Positions 1-7,655 of a stretch of DNA of 20,295 bases are shown here, one piece after another (positions within the stretch are counted from its first letter, which is position 1; every line of letters starts with the position of its first letter). Under the pieces are notes generated by a model. That model searched no databases. It was given only the letters and a program-made list of their open reading frames with translations, and was not told the DNA's origin. Source of the stretch: Chloroflexota bacterium (lineage in GTDB: Bacteria > Chloroflexota > Ktedonobacteria > Ktedonobacterales > Ktedonobacteraceae); NCBI GenBank assembly GCA_005879655.1, contig VBJK01000142.1:3399-23693 (forward strand), written 5' to 3'. The translations under genes were made by a program, and so were the position numbers.

Positions 1-2
1 GG

Positions 3-268
3 GATTGGCTGTTGTGGATCATCTTTGAGAGAACAATTCCAGAGCCGAGTCGAGATGGTCTACCAGGAAATACTGGCCGCATTATCGCATAGCGCAGATC
101 GTCGATGAAGCCGATGTGGTACAAGAAGTGACGCTGGAACCTGTCGCCGCAGGGCTTGACCTGATCTGTCGAGGTCTTCGTCTTGTCAGCCAGGATGATC
201 ACATGGCGCTTTCACGAGGTCAGCTCATTTACGATGCGCTCTACGCACAACTGAGCGCAGAACCATAA
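3..268 (+). pseudogene. 3' end of an unidentified gene, frame broken
   Basis: Two forward frames carry protein-like sequence. One is open from the window edge and ends at a TAG at about 90-92 (starts DWLLWIIFERTIPEP). A second is open from 29 and ends with TAA at 266-268, finishing in DALYAQLSAEP. Neither covers the whole stretch, because the second frame has a TGA at 26-28. The simplest reading is one gene entering from the left with a frameshift between about 60 and 92. Alternatively, the first frame ends normally and the second is chance or a separate remnant. I do not recognise the family. A stem-loop just downstream fits the end of a transcription unit. Confidence 0.4.
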
Positions 269-272
269 AGAA

Positions 273-311
273 GAGGTTCGCACCAGACCTAGTACTCAGC
301 ACGCGAACCTC
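273..311. terminator. Stem-loop between convergent genes
   Basis: A perfect 9-bp stem, GAGGTTCGC (273-281) with GCGAACCTC (303-311), closes a 21-nt loop. It sits between the TAA of the + strand remnant and the stop of the − strand LysM-like gene, where a bidirectional terminator would be expected. There is no clear T-run on either side, so it may be a weak terminator or an RNA-end stabiliser. Confidence 0.45.
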
Positions 312-340
312 CCTCTGGATGGTGGAGAGAACAGCTCTCG

Positions 341-1372
341 TTATAACCGCTTGTAGAGATGAGTTGCTTGGTTATAAACGTAGACAGGATTGCCCGGCTT
401 AAACTCTAGATTTCCATGGACAGTAGAGAGCCAGAGTAACACCTGCGTATTAGGTGGCAGGGGCTTAGGGTAGTGATAGCCCCAATGATCAAGCCCGCCA
501 GAACCGGTTACGCCAAGCAGCCATGAACCGCCATCGATATCAATAGTGTTGGGCGCAAGCTGATCACACGAGAGGGAGTTATCATCATGAACATTATCTA
601 CTTGCAAATCACAAGCCTTGAATGACTGCTCCGCCAGTGGTGTCTGCGGATCAACATAGGGATAATTATCAAATCCCTGGATAGCCTTGCGTGGCATCAT
701 TGCCTGCGCCCAGACCCAGGACCCGATGCGAATAGAAAGCGTGGTTTTCACCACAAGATGTATATTAACCTGTGGAGCCAGTTCTACCGTTAAAAGACAA
801 CCTCTGGAACAATTTACCGTAGATGGTTCTTGATCAGGGACAGGAATTAAAGGGGTAGGTAATACCTGTTGTGGAGTTGCTGCCTCTATCCTGTGGACGA
901 TGCCCCCAAAAGCGGTAAGAGGATAATGGGGTGACAATGAGACAACCATGCCAGGTTGAATAGCATGGCAATTTTGCCCCATAGCCGTATTCAGTGCTTG
1001 CACTGTTTGCGGCTTCACATCACTAAAAATTTCCCCTGCATTGCCCATATACATCTGAAAGGTTAGAATACTATCACACGAATCGCCCTCACGAATAGTA
1101 TAAAGAATCGAACCAGCCTGCGCAAAGGCCGTGGGAAAGACAGGCAAGGGCGTTGGCGTAGCAGGGGGAGCAGGCGCAGAAAGAACATCGAAAAAGTGTG
1201 ACAATGAGGGTACAACCCCATTACCAAAATGTAATCCATATAAATATGTAGGTACTGCGAAAACGAGCAATATAGGTAATAAAAGCAATAGCTTCCATGA
1301 CAAAAAGCGTAAAACAGTGCGTAGATTTTCTGCTAGAGTACTTCGTGTATGAACGCGGGCACGACGGTCCAT
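341..1372 (-). CDS. Membrane-anchored protein with a LysM-like domain
   Basis: The 343-aa protein has a basic N-terminus (MDRRARVH) and one hydrophobic segment at about residues 27-46, which should anchor it with the C-terminus outside. A Pro/Thr-rich linker follows (about 66-80). A LysM-like module spans about 90-147: it opens YTIREGDSCDSIL and closes with IQPGMVVSLS, with extra cysteines at 99 and 135. LysM modules usually bind peptidoglycan or chitin-like glycans, so a cell-envelope role is inferred. The remaining ~190 residues are a probable beta-rich domain I do not recognise, including a CSRGC pair. The start is chosen at ATG 1372, which has GGAG nine bases upstream. A TTG six bases earlier (1378) keeps the frame but lies too close to that ribosome site. 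The gene seems to stand alone. Confidence 0.7.
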   Translation of the reverse strand: MDRRARVHTRSTLAENLRTVLRFLSWKLLLLLPILLVFAVPTYLYGLHFGNGVVPSLSHFFDVLSAPAPPATPTPLPVFPTAFAQAGSILYTIREGDSCDSILTFQMYMGNAGEIFSDVKPQTVQALNTAMGQNCHAIQPGMVVSLSPHYPLTAFGGIVHRIEAATPQQVLPTPLIPVPDQEPSTVNCSRGCLLTVELAPQVNIHLVVKTTLSIRIGSWVWAQAMMPRKAIQGFDNYPYVDPQTPLAEQSFKACDLQVDNVHDDNSLSCDQLAPNTIDIDGGSWLLGVTGSGGLDHWGYHYPKPLPPNTQVLLWLSTVHGNLEFKPGNPVYVYNQATHLYKRL

Positions 1373-1410
1373 AGCCAAAACTCCGTTCTATTGTAGCCTA
1401 ATTCATCTTA

Positions 1411-1416
1411 ATTATA
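1411..1416 (-). promoter_or_regulatory. Candidate −10 box for the LysM-like gene
   Basis: On the − strand this reads TATAAT, about 40 bases upstream of the chosen ATG at 1372. No convincing −35 hexamer lies 16-18 bases upstream, so this is only a candidate. Confidence 0.3.
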
Positions 1417-1465
1417 CTCTATGAGAGCATATGAATACTATCGACCAATGTATGTATATCTTTTC

Positions 1466-1560
1466 TGGTAAGGGTAGAAGAGAGCGTGAGGGACCAGATG
1501 CTCGGAGAGCGACACCCTCTCCGAGCATCTGGTCCCTCACGCTCTCTTCTACCCTTACCA
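1466..1560. repeat. Perfect 44-bp inverted repeat with 7-nt loop
   Basis: The left arm 1466-1509 (starts TGGTAAGGGTAGAAG) is the exact reverse complement of the right arm 1517-1560, with loop CGACACC at 1510-1516. I paired the arms base by base and found no mismatch. The right arm ends 8 bases from the stop codon of the xanthine-dehydrogenase-like gene, so its transcript would end in a very strong hairpin. It is far longer than an ordinary terminator and has no T-run. The short motif ACCAATG occurs at 1444-1450 and at 1557-1563, partly inside the right arm, so it is not a clean target duplication. It could be a small non-autonomous element, a transcript-end stabiliser or a recent palindromic duplication. 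Confidence 0.9.
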
Positions 1561-1568
1561 ATGATACA

Positions 1569-4430
1569 TCATTTTGCGGATTGTGCGTGAATAGCGCGCA
1601 ACACACGTTCTGGGGTCAAAGGGATCTGACGCAAGCGTATGCCTAAAGCATCGGTGACGGCATTAGCTACTGCTGGCGTAATACCCTGCAATGGTGCCTC
1701 GGCAACGGCTTTCGCACCAAAAGGGCCAGCGGGTTCACTGGTCTCTACCAGATACACTTGCATTTCGGGCATGTCAGTTGCGCTAAAGATGTGGTAGTCA
1801 GCAAGATTGGTAGTCAGTACTTGACCGTTCTGATCATATATCACTTCTTCAGATAAACTATTACCTAATGCCTGAGCAATACTCCCTTGCACCTGTCCTT
1901 CCTCAATGGCCGGATTAAGCACACGTCCAGCATCGACCGCAACAATCGCTTTGAGGACACGGACACAACCCGTCTCAGTATCAACCTCCACCTCCACACC
2001 TTGAGCTGCGAAGGTTGTTGGCATATATGGCATCTTCCAGGATGCAGTGGTCATAATGTGGCGGCTTTCTACATATAATGAGTGTTGTGCGACTTGCTCC
2101 ATAGTGACAGAGTGCCCGCCGGGAGAGGTAATGATGCCATTACTTACCTTCAGGGCTTGCGGTAACACATTCAGCATCCGCCCGGCCACTGCAAGTACTT
2201 GCCTACGTACCTGCTCAGCAGCTCTCTTCACAGCGCCGCCGCTCAGATAGAGCGCAGCTGTAGCATTTTCTCCAATATCTGTCGGCATGGTATCCGTCTG
2301 GGAGGTATGCAGAATAATACACTCGATGAGTACACCCAATGCTTCAGCAGCAATCTGTGCTAATAGCGTGTGGGCCTCACTGCTACCGGCGCTAGCTCCC
2401 ATGAAGATATCGAACGAACCATCTTCGTTAAGCTTGATCATGGCACCGCTTGCTCCGGTCGCCGTGGCGGGATTACCATGCAGGGATAGGGCAATGCCTA
2501 CGCCATAGCGATTGCGCCCATTTCCCACACGGCCACGTTTGGTATGCCAGCTAATTTTCTCCTCAACGATGCGCAAGCAATCCGACAGACCACAACTTGT
2601 AATCTGTAGTGAGGTGTCTTTTCCTTTGCCAGTACTCTTCTGCCACAGATAATCGTCACCCGCCTTCAACCAGTTTCTGCGCCGAAACGCAAGCGCGTCT
2701 ATATGTAAGCGTTTCGCTATTTCATCCATATGTGCCTCAAGTGCGAACCATTCAGCGAGCGCACCATAGCCACGATACGCACCAGCTGGTGGTAGGTTCG
2801 TGTACATCACTTCCGCTATATAGCGAGCATTTGGGCAGGGATAAAGTGCTAGCGTTTCGGCAATAGCCCCGTTCTGGACCGCCAGCGGGTGTGTGGCATG
2901 AGCGCCGGTGCTGGTGAGAAATACCATCTGATTCGCTACAATAGTACCGTCGCGCTGCACACCGGTTTTTAAACGAACGATATGCTGATGACGCAAACGG
3001 CTGCTGCTAAACTCTTCTGCTCGCGAATAAGCAAGCATGACCGGTCGCTTTGTGGCAATCGTCAGCAAAGCGCAGAGATCTTCCAGTACGATTTCCTGCT
3101 TGACGCCAAAGCCCCCGCCCACATCTGGTTTGATCACACGAACGCGTCGAATAGGAAGACCGAGCAGACGAGCTAGCGTACGCCGTACGTGGTGCGGAGC
3201 CTGTGTACTTGTGCGCACAACTAGGTGATCGTCTTCATCAAAGTAAGTGACAACAGTATGCTTCTCCAGCGGAACTGGCTGGGTAGTGGGTACCACATAC
3301 TCGTCTTCCACTACCAGATCTGCCTCGGCAAAACCGCGCTCTACATCTCCGATTTCAGCGCGTACACGTGCAGCAATATTGCGCGCCGCGTCAAAAATAT
3401 GCAATGATTCTGTCTCAGGATGCAGACAAGGGGCATTCGCTTCCCGCGCTTGCCGTGGATCAAGGATAACCTCTGGCGTTTCTGCTGCAACAACGGCAAC
3501 TCTATCACCGACGTAACGGACAATATAGTCCAGGATGTACTGATCTGCGGGGCTATTTTCGTTCGCAGCATGTTCGACCCCCGTATAAGGCGTACGAGGG
3601 ATATCTAGATGCGTCAGTACCGCAAGCACACCCGGCAATGCTTTTGCTTCAGATACATCAATGTCTCGGATAATTGCATGTGCATGGGGGCTGGCCAAAA
3701 TACGTCCATATAATAGACCACGCGGGCTAATATCAGCAGCAAAAGAAGACTGTCCAGTGACAAATTTAACTGTATCAATATTGCGTACGGATTTGCCTAT
3801 CACTTCTAACTGCGGATCTAGTAGTCCAGCCGCGCCTGTAGAGACAGTGGGTATTTTGGTCGTAGTGCTTGCCGTACCATTGGCGACCACTGCATGATTC
3901 TTGCCAGTGATACTGAGAAGAGTCATCTCTTGATTGGTAATCACATTTTGCTCAAGCGGAGTGATAGTTTCGCCACGCAACACAGCCGCAGCTCGCAACA
4001 CAGCCTGTACGGGCCTGGCATAACCAGTGCAGCGACAGAGATTGCCAGAGAGTGCGTCACGCACCTCTGCTTCAGTAGGGCGGTTATTACGTTTGAGCAA
4101 TGCGGATGCAGAAAGGAGCATGCCCGATGTACAAAAACCGCATTGGGCAGCTCCTACCTCAATAAAGGCTTGCTGCAACGGGTGCAGATTTGGCGCTGTT
4201 CCCAGACCTTCAGCTGTTGTGATAGTACAGCCCCCCGCTTGTGCTGCTAGCATCACGCAGCTTGGACGGGCTACGCCATCGACTAGCACTGTACACGCAC
4301 CACACTCACCCGTCTCACAACCCTGTTTCACACTACAATGGCCCTCTCGACGCAGCATAGATAATAGCGTCTCGTTGGCGGTGACATCTTGACTGGCGAT
4401 TACACCATTAATGCGTAGTTCGAGTTCCAT
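1569..4430 (-). CDS. Xanthine dehydrogenase-type enzyme: fused [2Fe-2S] and molybdopterin subunits
   Basis: The 953-aa protein joins two subunits that are often separate. Residues 1-160 are the iron-sulfur subunit: a ferredoxin-like [2Fe-2S] site with Cys38, 43, 46 and 58, then a second site with Cys97, 100, 132 and 134 (CGFC and LCRCTGY). From about 205 onward is the molybdopterin-binding subunit (NIDTVKFVTGQSSFAADI, QAPHHVRRTLARLLGL, GAYRGYGALAEWF). It ends in GAKAVAEAPL, where Glu911 matches the family's catalytic base. The enzyme hydroxylates purines or related heterocycles using water, passing electrons through Fe-S to FAD. The start is ATG 4430, right after the FAD-subunit stop (4435). 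An upstream in-frame start at 4487 would overlap that gene and add 19 residues not seen in the family. Its neighbours (FAD subunit and adenine deaminase) favour hypoxanthine/xanthine, but CO or aldehyde substrates cannot be excluded from sequence alone. Confidence 0.87.
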   Translation of the reverse strand: MELELRINGVIASQDVTANETLLSMLRREGHCSVKQGCETGECGACTVLVDGVARPSCVMLAAQAGGCTITTAEGLGTAPNLHPLQQAFIEVGAAQCGFCTSGMLLSASALLKRNNRPTEAEVRDALSGNLCRCTGYARPVQAVLRAAAVLRGETITPLEQNVITNQEMTLLSITGKNHAVVANGTASTTTKIPTVSTGAAGLLDPQLEVIGKSVRNIDTVKFVTGQSSFAADISPRGLLYGRILASPHAHAIIRDIDVSEAKALPGVLAVLTHLDIPRTPYTGVEHAANENSPADQYILDYIVRYVGDRVAVVAAETPEVILDPRQAREANAPCLHPETESLHIFDAARNIAARVRAEIGDVERGFAEADLVVEDEYVVPTTQPVPLEKHTVVTYFDEDDHLVVRTSTQAPHHVRRTLARLLGLPIRRVRVIKPDVGGGFGVKQEIVLEDLCALLTIATKRPVMLAYSRAEEFSSSRLRHQHIVRLKTGVQRDGTIVANQMVFLTSTGAHATHPLAVQNGAIAETLALYPCPNARYIAEVMYTNLPPAGAYRGYGALAEWFALEAHMDEIAKRLHIDALAFRRRNWLKAGDDYLWQKSTGKGKDTSLQITSCGLSDCLRIVEEKISWHTKRGRVGNGRNRYGVGIALSLHGNPATATGASGAMIKLNEDGSFDIFMGASAGSSEAHTLLAQIAAEALGVLIECIILHTSQTDTMPTDIGENATAALYLSGGAVKRAAEQVRRQVLAVAGRMLNVLPQALKVSNGIITSPGGHSVTMEQVAQHSLYVESRHIMTTASWKMPYMPTTFAAQGVEVEVDTETGCVRVLKAIVAVDAGRVLNPAIEEGQVQGSIAQALGNSLSEEVIYDQNGQVLTTNLADYHIFSATDMPEMQVYLVETSEPAGPFGAKAVAEAPLQGITPAVANAVTDALGIRLRQIPLTPERVLRAIHAQSAK

Positions 4431-4434
4431 ACAC

Positions 4435-5406
4435 CTACAGTCCCCTTCCCATGCTTGAAGCAACCGTGCTGCGCCAATGTGAGACATTGGTGGCCTCTTC
4501 CAGCACGCGGTATGCTAGATGCTTTGCGCTGACACGCCGATAGCCGCTACTGGCCCGTATATCGTTCGATGGGCGGAAGGCCATCATACTATTCTGCACA
4601 ATAGAGAGGAGCCGCTGGCTATCCACAGGATGAGCGCGTTGTCCCTCAAGTTGCTGTTCTACGGCCTGTAGACGGACAGGTTCCATGTTGGCACCACCAA
4701 AGGCTAGGCGTACACGTTTATAGATACCCTCTGCGATCTCCACTACAGCAGCAGCGTTTAACATGGCAACGTCGGAGGGCGTCCGGCTGATACGCATAAA
4801 TGAAGTACCACAACTGTTAGCAACACGGGGTATAGCTATCTCAATAATCAACTCATTGGGGCGTTGCTCTAGACTCCAATGTTCGCAAGCGATACGGCGT
4901 TCCTGTTTGCCCTTGTATACGACATTGGACAACGGCAATCCCATGCGGCCAGCTCCACCGCCACTGAGGCTGACCTGGGTTTTCGAGCCGGAACGTACAA
5001 CGATCTCGGCCCCCAATGCTACTAAAGCAGTCAGCAGATCCGCTTGCGAGGCCACGCCTGCCCCCAACGTACCACCGACAGTTGCACAATTGCGAATCAG
5101 GCGCGACGAAGCGGAAACAAGAGCTGCCTGCGGTAGTAACCCTGTTGCGAAGGCTTTGAGCAGTGGTGCGTCTACAAGTTCTTGTAGCGTTGTCATTGCC
5201 CCAATATGTACGTAACGTGTATCTTCCGAAATATACGAGAGTCCAAGATCACGAAGATCAACCACAGCCTGAATAGTATTGTCTTTTTGAGCAAGCAGAT
5301 AAGTACCACCGGCTAACGGCACCGTTTTGGTGTCGAGGCGTCCCAATAGGAGGAGCGCATCGTCGATATGCTCCGCCCAATTGTATTCAACGAGCTTCAG
5401 TAGCAT
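4435..5406 (-). CDS. Molybdenum hydroxylase FAD-binding subunit (XdhB/CoxM type)
   Basis: This 323-aa protein has the usual length for the FAD subunit of xanthine dehydrogenase/CO dehydrogenase-type enzymes. FAD-contact motifs are PLAGGTYLLA (about 30-39) and ATVGGTLG (108-115). The second replaces the usual Asn of TIGGN with Thr. The C-terminal domain begins near FMRISRTPSDVAMLNAAA, typical of the family. It would take electrons from the [2Fe-2S] centres of the downstream fusion protein and pass them to NAD or another acceptor. ATG 5406 is chosen because AAGGG lies eight bases upstream. A TTG at 5445 would add 13 residues without a good ribosome site. It follows adenine deaminase by 51 bp and precedes the fusion subunit by 4 bp, so the three genes look like one operon. 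Confidence 0.85.
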   Translation of the reverse strand: MLLKLVEYNWAEHIDDALLLLGRLDTKTVPLAGGTYLLAQKDNTIQAVVDLRDLGLSYISEDTRYVHIGAMTTLQELVDAPLLKAFATGLLPQAALVSASSRLIRNCATVGGTLGAGVASQADLLTALVALGAEIVVRSGSKTQVSLSGGGAGRMGLPLSNVVYKGKQERRIACEHWSLEQRPNELIIEIAIPRVANSCGTSFMRISRTPSDVAMLNAAAVVEIAEGIYKRVRLAFGGANMEPVRLQAVEQQLEGQRAHPVDSQRLLSIVQNSMMAFRPSNDIRASSGYRRVSAKHLAYRVLEEATNVSHWRSTVASSMGRGL

Positions 5407-5424
5407 GGAATTTACCCTTAGTGT

Positions 5425-5439
5425 GCAGAGTAGCTCTGC
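5425..5439. promoter_or_regulatory. Small hairpin between adenine deaminase and FAD-subunit genes
   Basis: GCAGAG (5425-5430) pairs with CTCTGC (5434-5439) around a 3-nt loop in the only sizeable gap of the operon. It may protect or partly attenuate the transcript. It is short enough to be chance. Confidence 0.25.
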
Positions 5440-5457
5440 TTTCAAACGCTAAATGTG

Positions 5458-7128
5458 TCAGATTTGCAGCGGTAGCAGAGTGAACGTTTCAACATCAATC
5501 AGTCCTTGATCAGTCAGCTTTAATGCTGGAATAACAGAGAGTGATAGAAAACTCAGTGTCATGCACGGGTGATCCAACGTACACCCTAGTTCCATCGCAG
5601 CGGCATCGAGGGCGCGCAGTTGCTGCACCAGCTCTGTCGCAGGGAGTGGTGAAACCAATCCAGCCAATGGCAATGGAACTTTCGCGCGTACCACACCATC
5701 AACCACACAAACAAAGCCTCCTCCCATCGCTTCTAACGTTCGTGCTGCACAAAGAATATCATGATCACTCGCTCCCGCGATGACTAAATTGTGTGCATCG
5801 TGAGCCACACTGGAGGCTATGGCCCCCCTCTTCAGACCAAAGCCTTTGACGAGGCCCAGACCCACACGTCCACTGGCATGGTGCCGTTCGATCACCACAA
5901 GTTTGAGTAGATCACGCTCCGGTGCTGCGACTATTTCGCCATGAGAGAGAGGCGCATCTTCCCGCACATGCTTGGTGGTAATCTGCCCCGGCTCAATACC
6001 GACGATCTCAACCAATCCAGGCCGTCCTGGTATACGAAGATCAGCCTCAGTGACAGGGCCGATACGCACAGTACCAATACCTCTATCGGTCTCGGTGACT
6101 GGTAGCGATACCAACAAGGTACCGCTCAGATCTGCCACAAAACCTGGTGCGATAGCGCCACGATCAAAGAGCCTGAAATACTGCGCTGTATTGTAGGAAG
6201 CGAGCCGTACAGCCTCGACGGGATCTAGTCCCAATTCAATTGCTCGCCGCACCATTGAATCGATATGGCCACGTGTCGTTAGGTCCTGAGGATCGCGGTC
6301 ATCTGTTACGAAAAAGACGCGCGGGGGATGGAGTTCTTTGACCAGTGGTAGTAGTGCGTCGAGGTTGCGTGCCGCCGAACCCTCGCGAATCATCAACCAC
6401 ATACCAAGGCGCAGACGTTGCCGTGCTTCTGCCAGCGTCGTGCACTCGTGGTCAGACATGATGCCTGCTGCGGCATATGCGCACAGATCGTGACCTCTCA
6501 GACCAGGAGCATGACCATCAACAACGAGGCCCTTTTCACGTGTTGCTCGAATCTTCGCTAGCACCTGCTCATCAGTGTGTAGCACGCCTGGCATATTCAT
6601 CATTTCAGCCAGTCCTAATACGCGCTCATCCTCCAATAATGGTAACAAATCTTTGGCCAGAAGTACGCGGTACGGACTCTCATAAGAAGATGCTGGCACA
6701 CAGGAGGAGAGAGTAACGTATGCTGATAATGGTAAATTACGTCCCATATCGAGTACATAACGAATGCCTTCAATGCCCATGACATTTGCAAATTCGTGCG
6801 GGTCTAGCATCACAGCTGTCACACCCCGTGGTACCACAAGACGAGCAAACTCTGGAAGTACTAACATTGTACTCTCAATATGCATATGACCATCAATCAA
6901 GCCTGGTGCCAGCCAGCGTCCCTGTAAGTCTCGCTCTACGCGTCCTTGATAAGTGCTCTCTCTAGCCTCCGCCTTTTCAGCAACCCCTACCACATACCCA
7001 TCGTAGATCGCAACATCTGCTAAATAACATTCACCACTACATACATTGACGACGTTGGCATTGCGCAAAACCAGATCGGCTGGAAGTTCCCCCCGTGCAA
7101 CCTGAATATGACGCTGTAGCGTATTCAT
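5458..7128 (-). CDS. ade: Adenine deaminase
   Basis: Converts adenine to hypoxanthine and ammonia. The 556-aa length is close to the family's usual ~580. Amidohydrolase signatures are in order: metal ligands in LIDGHMHIESTM (His81, His83), LDPHEFANVMG (110-118), LAEMMN (Glu175), VDGHAPGLRGHD (His206), MSDHE (His227) and VTDDRDP (Asp276/277). The C-terminal part has the adenine-deaminase pattern SSVAHDAHNLVIAGASD and AMGGGFVCVVDG, which separates it from dihydroorotase- or urease-type relatives. ATG 7128 has AGAGG six bases upstream. It is the first gene of the purine operon, and its product hypoxanthine is a natural substrate for the xanthine-dehydrogenase-like proteins encoded next. Confidence 0.93.
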   Translation of the reverse strand: MNTLQRHIQVARGELPADLVLRNANVVNVCSGECYLADVAIYDGYVVGVAEKAEARESTYQGRVERDLQGRWLAPGLIDGHMHIESTMLVLPEFARLVVPRGVTAVMLDPHEFANVMGIEGIRYVLDMGRNLPLSAYVTLSSCVPASSYESPYRVLLAKDLLPLLEDERVLGLAEMMNMPGVLHTDEQVLAKIRATREKGLVVDGHAPGLRGHDLCAYAAAGIMSDHECTTLAEARQRLRLGMWLMIREGSAARNLDALLPLVKELHPPRVFFVTDDRDPQDLTTRGHIDSMVRRAIELGLDPVEAVRLASYNTAQYFRLFDRGAIAPGFVADLSGTLLVSLPVTETDRGIGTVRIGPVTEADLRIPGRPGLVEIVGIEPGQITTKHVREDAPLSHGEIVAAPERDLLKLVVIERHHASGRVGLGLVKGFGLKRGAIASSVAHDAHNLVIAGASDHDILCAARTLEAMGGGFVCVVDGVVRAKVPLPLAGLVSPLPATELVQQLRALDAAAMELGCTLDHPCMTLSFLSLSVIPALKLTDQGLIDVETFTLLPLQI

Positions 7129-7250
7129 TTAAACCTCTGTTTGTGGATACCCCTGTCCGCAGAGACATGGGGAAGAAATAAGTGTTCTATTTGCCAAGTT
7201 CTTACAAGCCCATGCGCTTTTAGGCATCGGGTCCCTGATCTTAGTAGCTG

Positions 7251-7259
7251 ATTTTAGCA
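7251..7259 (-). promoter_or_regulatory. Candidate extended −10 promoter for the purine operon
   Basis: On the − strand this reads TGCTAAAAT, an extended −10 (TGn + TAAAAT), about 120 bases upstream of the adenine deaminase ATG. No clear −35 is visible. The same nonamer forms the core of the promoter modules at 13842 and 16374. Of the leader 7129-7250 I can say only that it has no convincing gene; a purine riboswitch was looked for by eye and not recognised. Confidence 0.35.
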
Positions 7260-7403
7260 CATTAGGCCCACTTATGCTTAATGTGTCACCCTTATGGGTA
7301 CGTTGACTCCTCCACAACGATAGCCCTCTCTTTATCGTATACTCTAATAGAAGAGAAAATGATGTGTTGACTTATCCTTTAAGATAGTATGAGGAAAACA
7401 GCT

Positions 7404-7595
7404 ATGAACAATGCTGGTACAGTTGCAGTAAAGTTAGTCGCACTGCTCGGTGGTGCGGCGTTAGGCTTGATCCTTGCTCGCTGGTCAGACGATTTGCTGG
7501 CATCACGCGCGCAAGAACGTTCAGAGTATGACAAGGCCCGTTATCAGCAAGGGCTTGCCCCAACTTCGCCTTCAGTGGAAGAGCGCAAAGGATAA
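7404..7595 (+). CDS. Small single-pass membrane protein
   Basis: The 63-aa product starts MNNAGTVAVKLVALLGG. It has one hydrophobic stretch at about residues 7-26 and a charged tail (SRAQERSEYDKARYQQ, ending VEERKG). ATG 7404 is preferred: GAGG lies nine bases upstream. An earlier in-frame ATG at 7389 overlaps that ribosome site and has none of its own. A strong hairpin directly after the stop supports a real transcription unit. It is divergent from the purine operon. The family is not recognised and the function is unknown. Confidence 0.6.
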   Translation: MNNAGTVAVKLVALLGGAALGLILARWSDDLLASRAQERSEYDKARYQQGLAPTSPSVEERKG

Positions 7596-7600
7596 AATAG

Positions 7601-7643
7601 GTGGGTAAAGAGAGAAAATAACGCTTATGTTCTCTTTACCCAC
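7601..7643. terminator. Bidirectional terminator
   Basis: A perfect 13-bp stem, GTGGGTAAAGAGA (7601-7613) with TCTCTTTACCCAC (7631-7643), encloses a 17-nt loop. It lies between the convergent stops at 7595 (+) and 7656 (−). On the − strand it is followed by CTATTTTATCC, a weak T-run. Confidence 0.7.
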
Positions 7644-7655
7644 TAGTAAATAAAG

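Noticed and set aside
1412..1646. Open frames on both strands through the 44-bp inverted repeat
   Set aside because: They arise because the palindrome reads similarly in both directions, and they overlap the end of the xanthine-dehydrogenase-like gene. No ribosome site or family pattern.
4431..4487. Longer N-terminus for the xanthine-dehydrogenase-like fusion
   Set aside because: It overlaps the FAD-subunit gene and adds 19 residues foreign to the family. ATG 4430 follows the FAD-subunit stop by 4 bp.
7129..7317. 62-residue − strand open frame ahead of adenine deaminase, or a purine riboswitch there
   Set aside because: The frame has no ribosome site or motif and runs through the likely promoter. 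I could not make out a purine-riboswitch core by eye; a covariance-model search would settle it.
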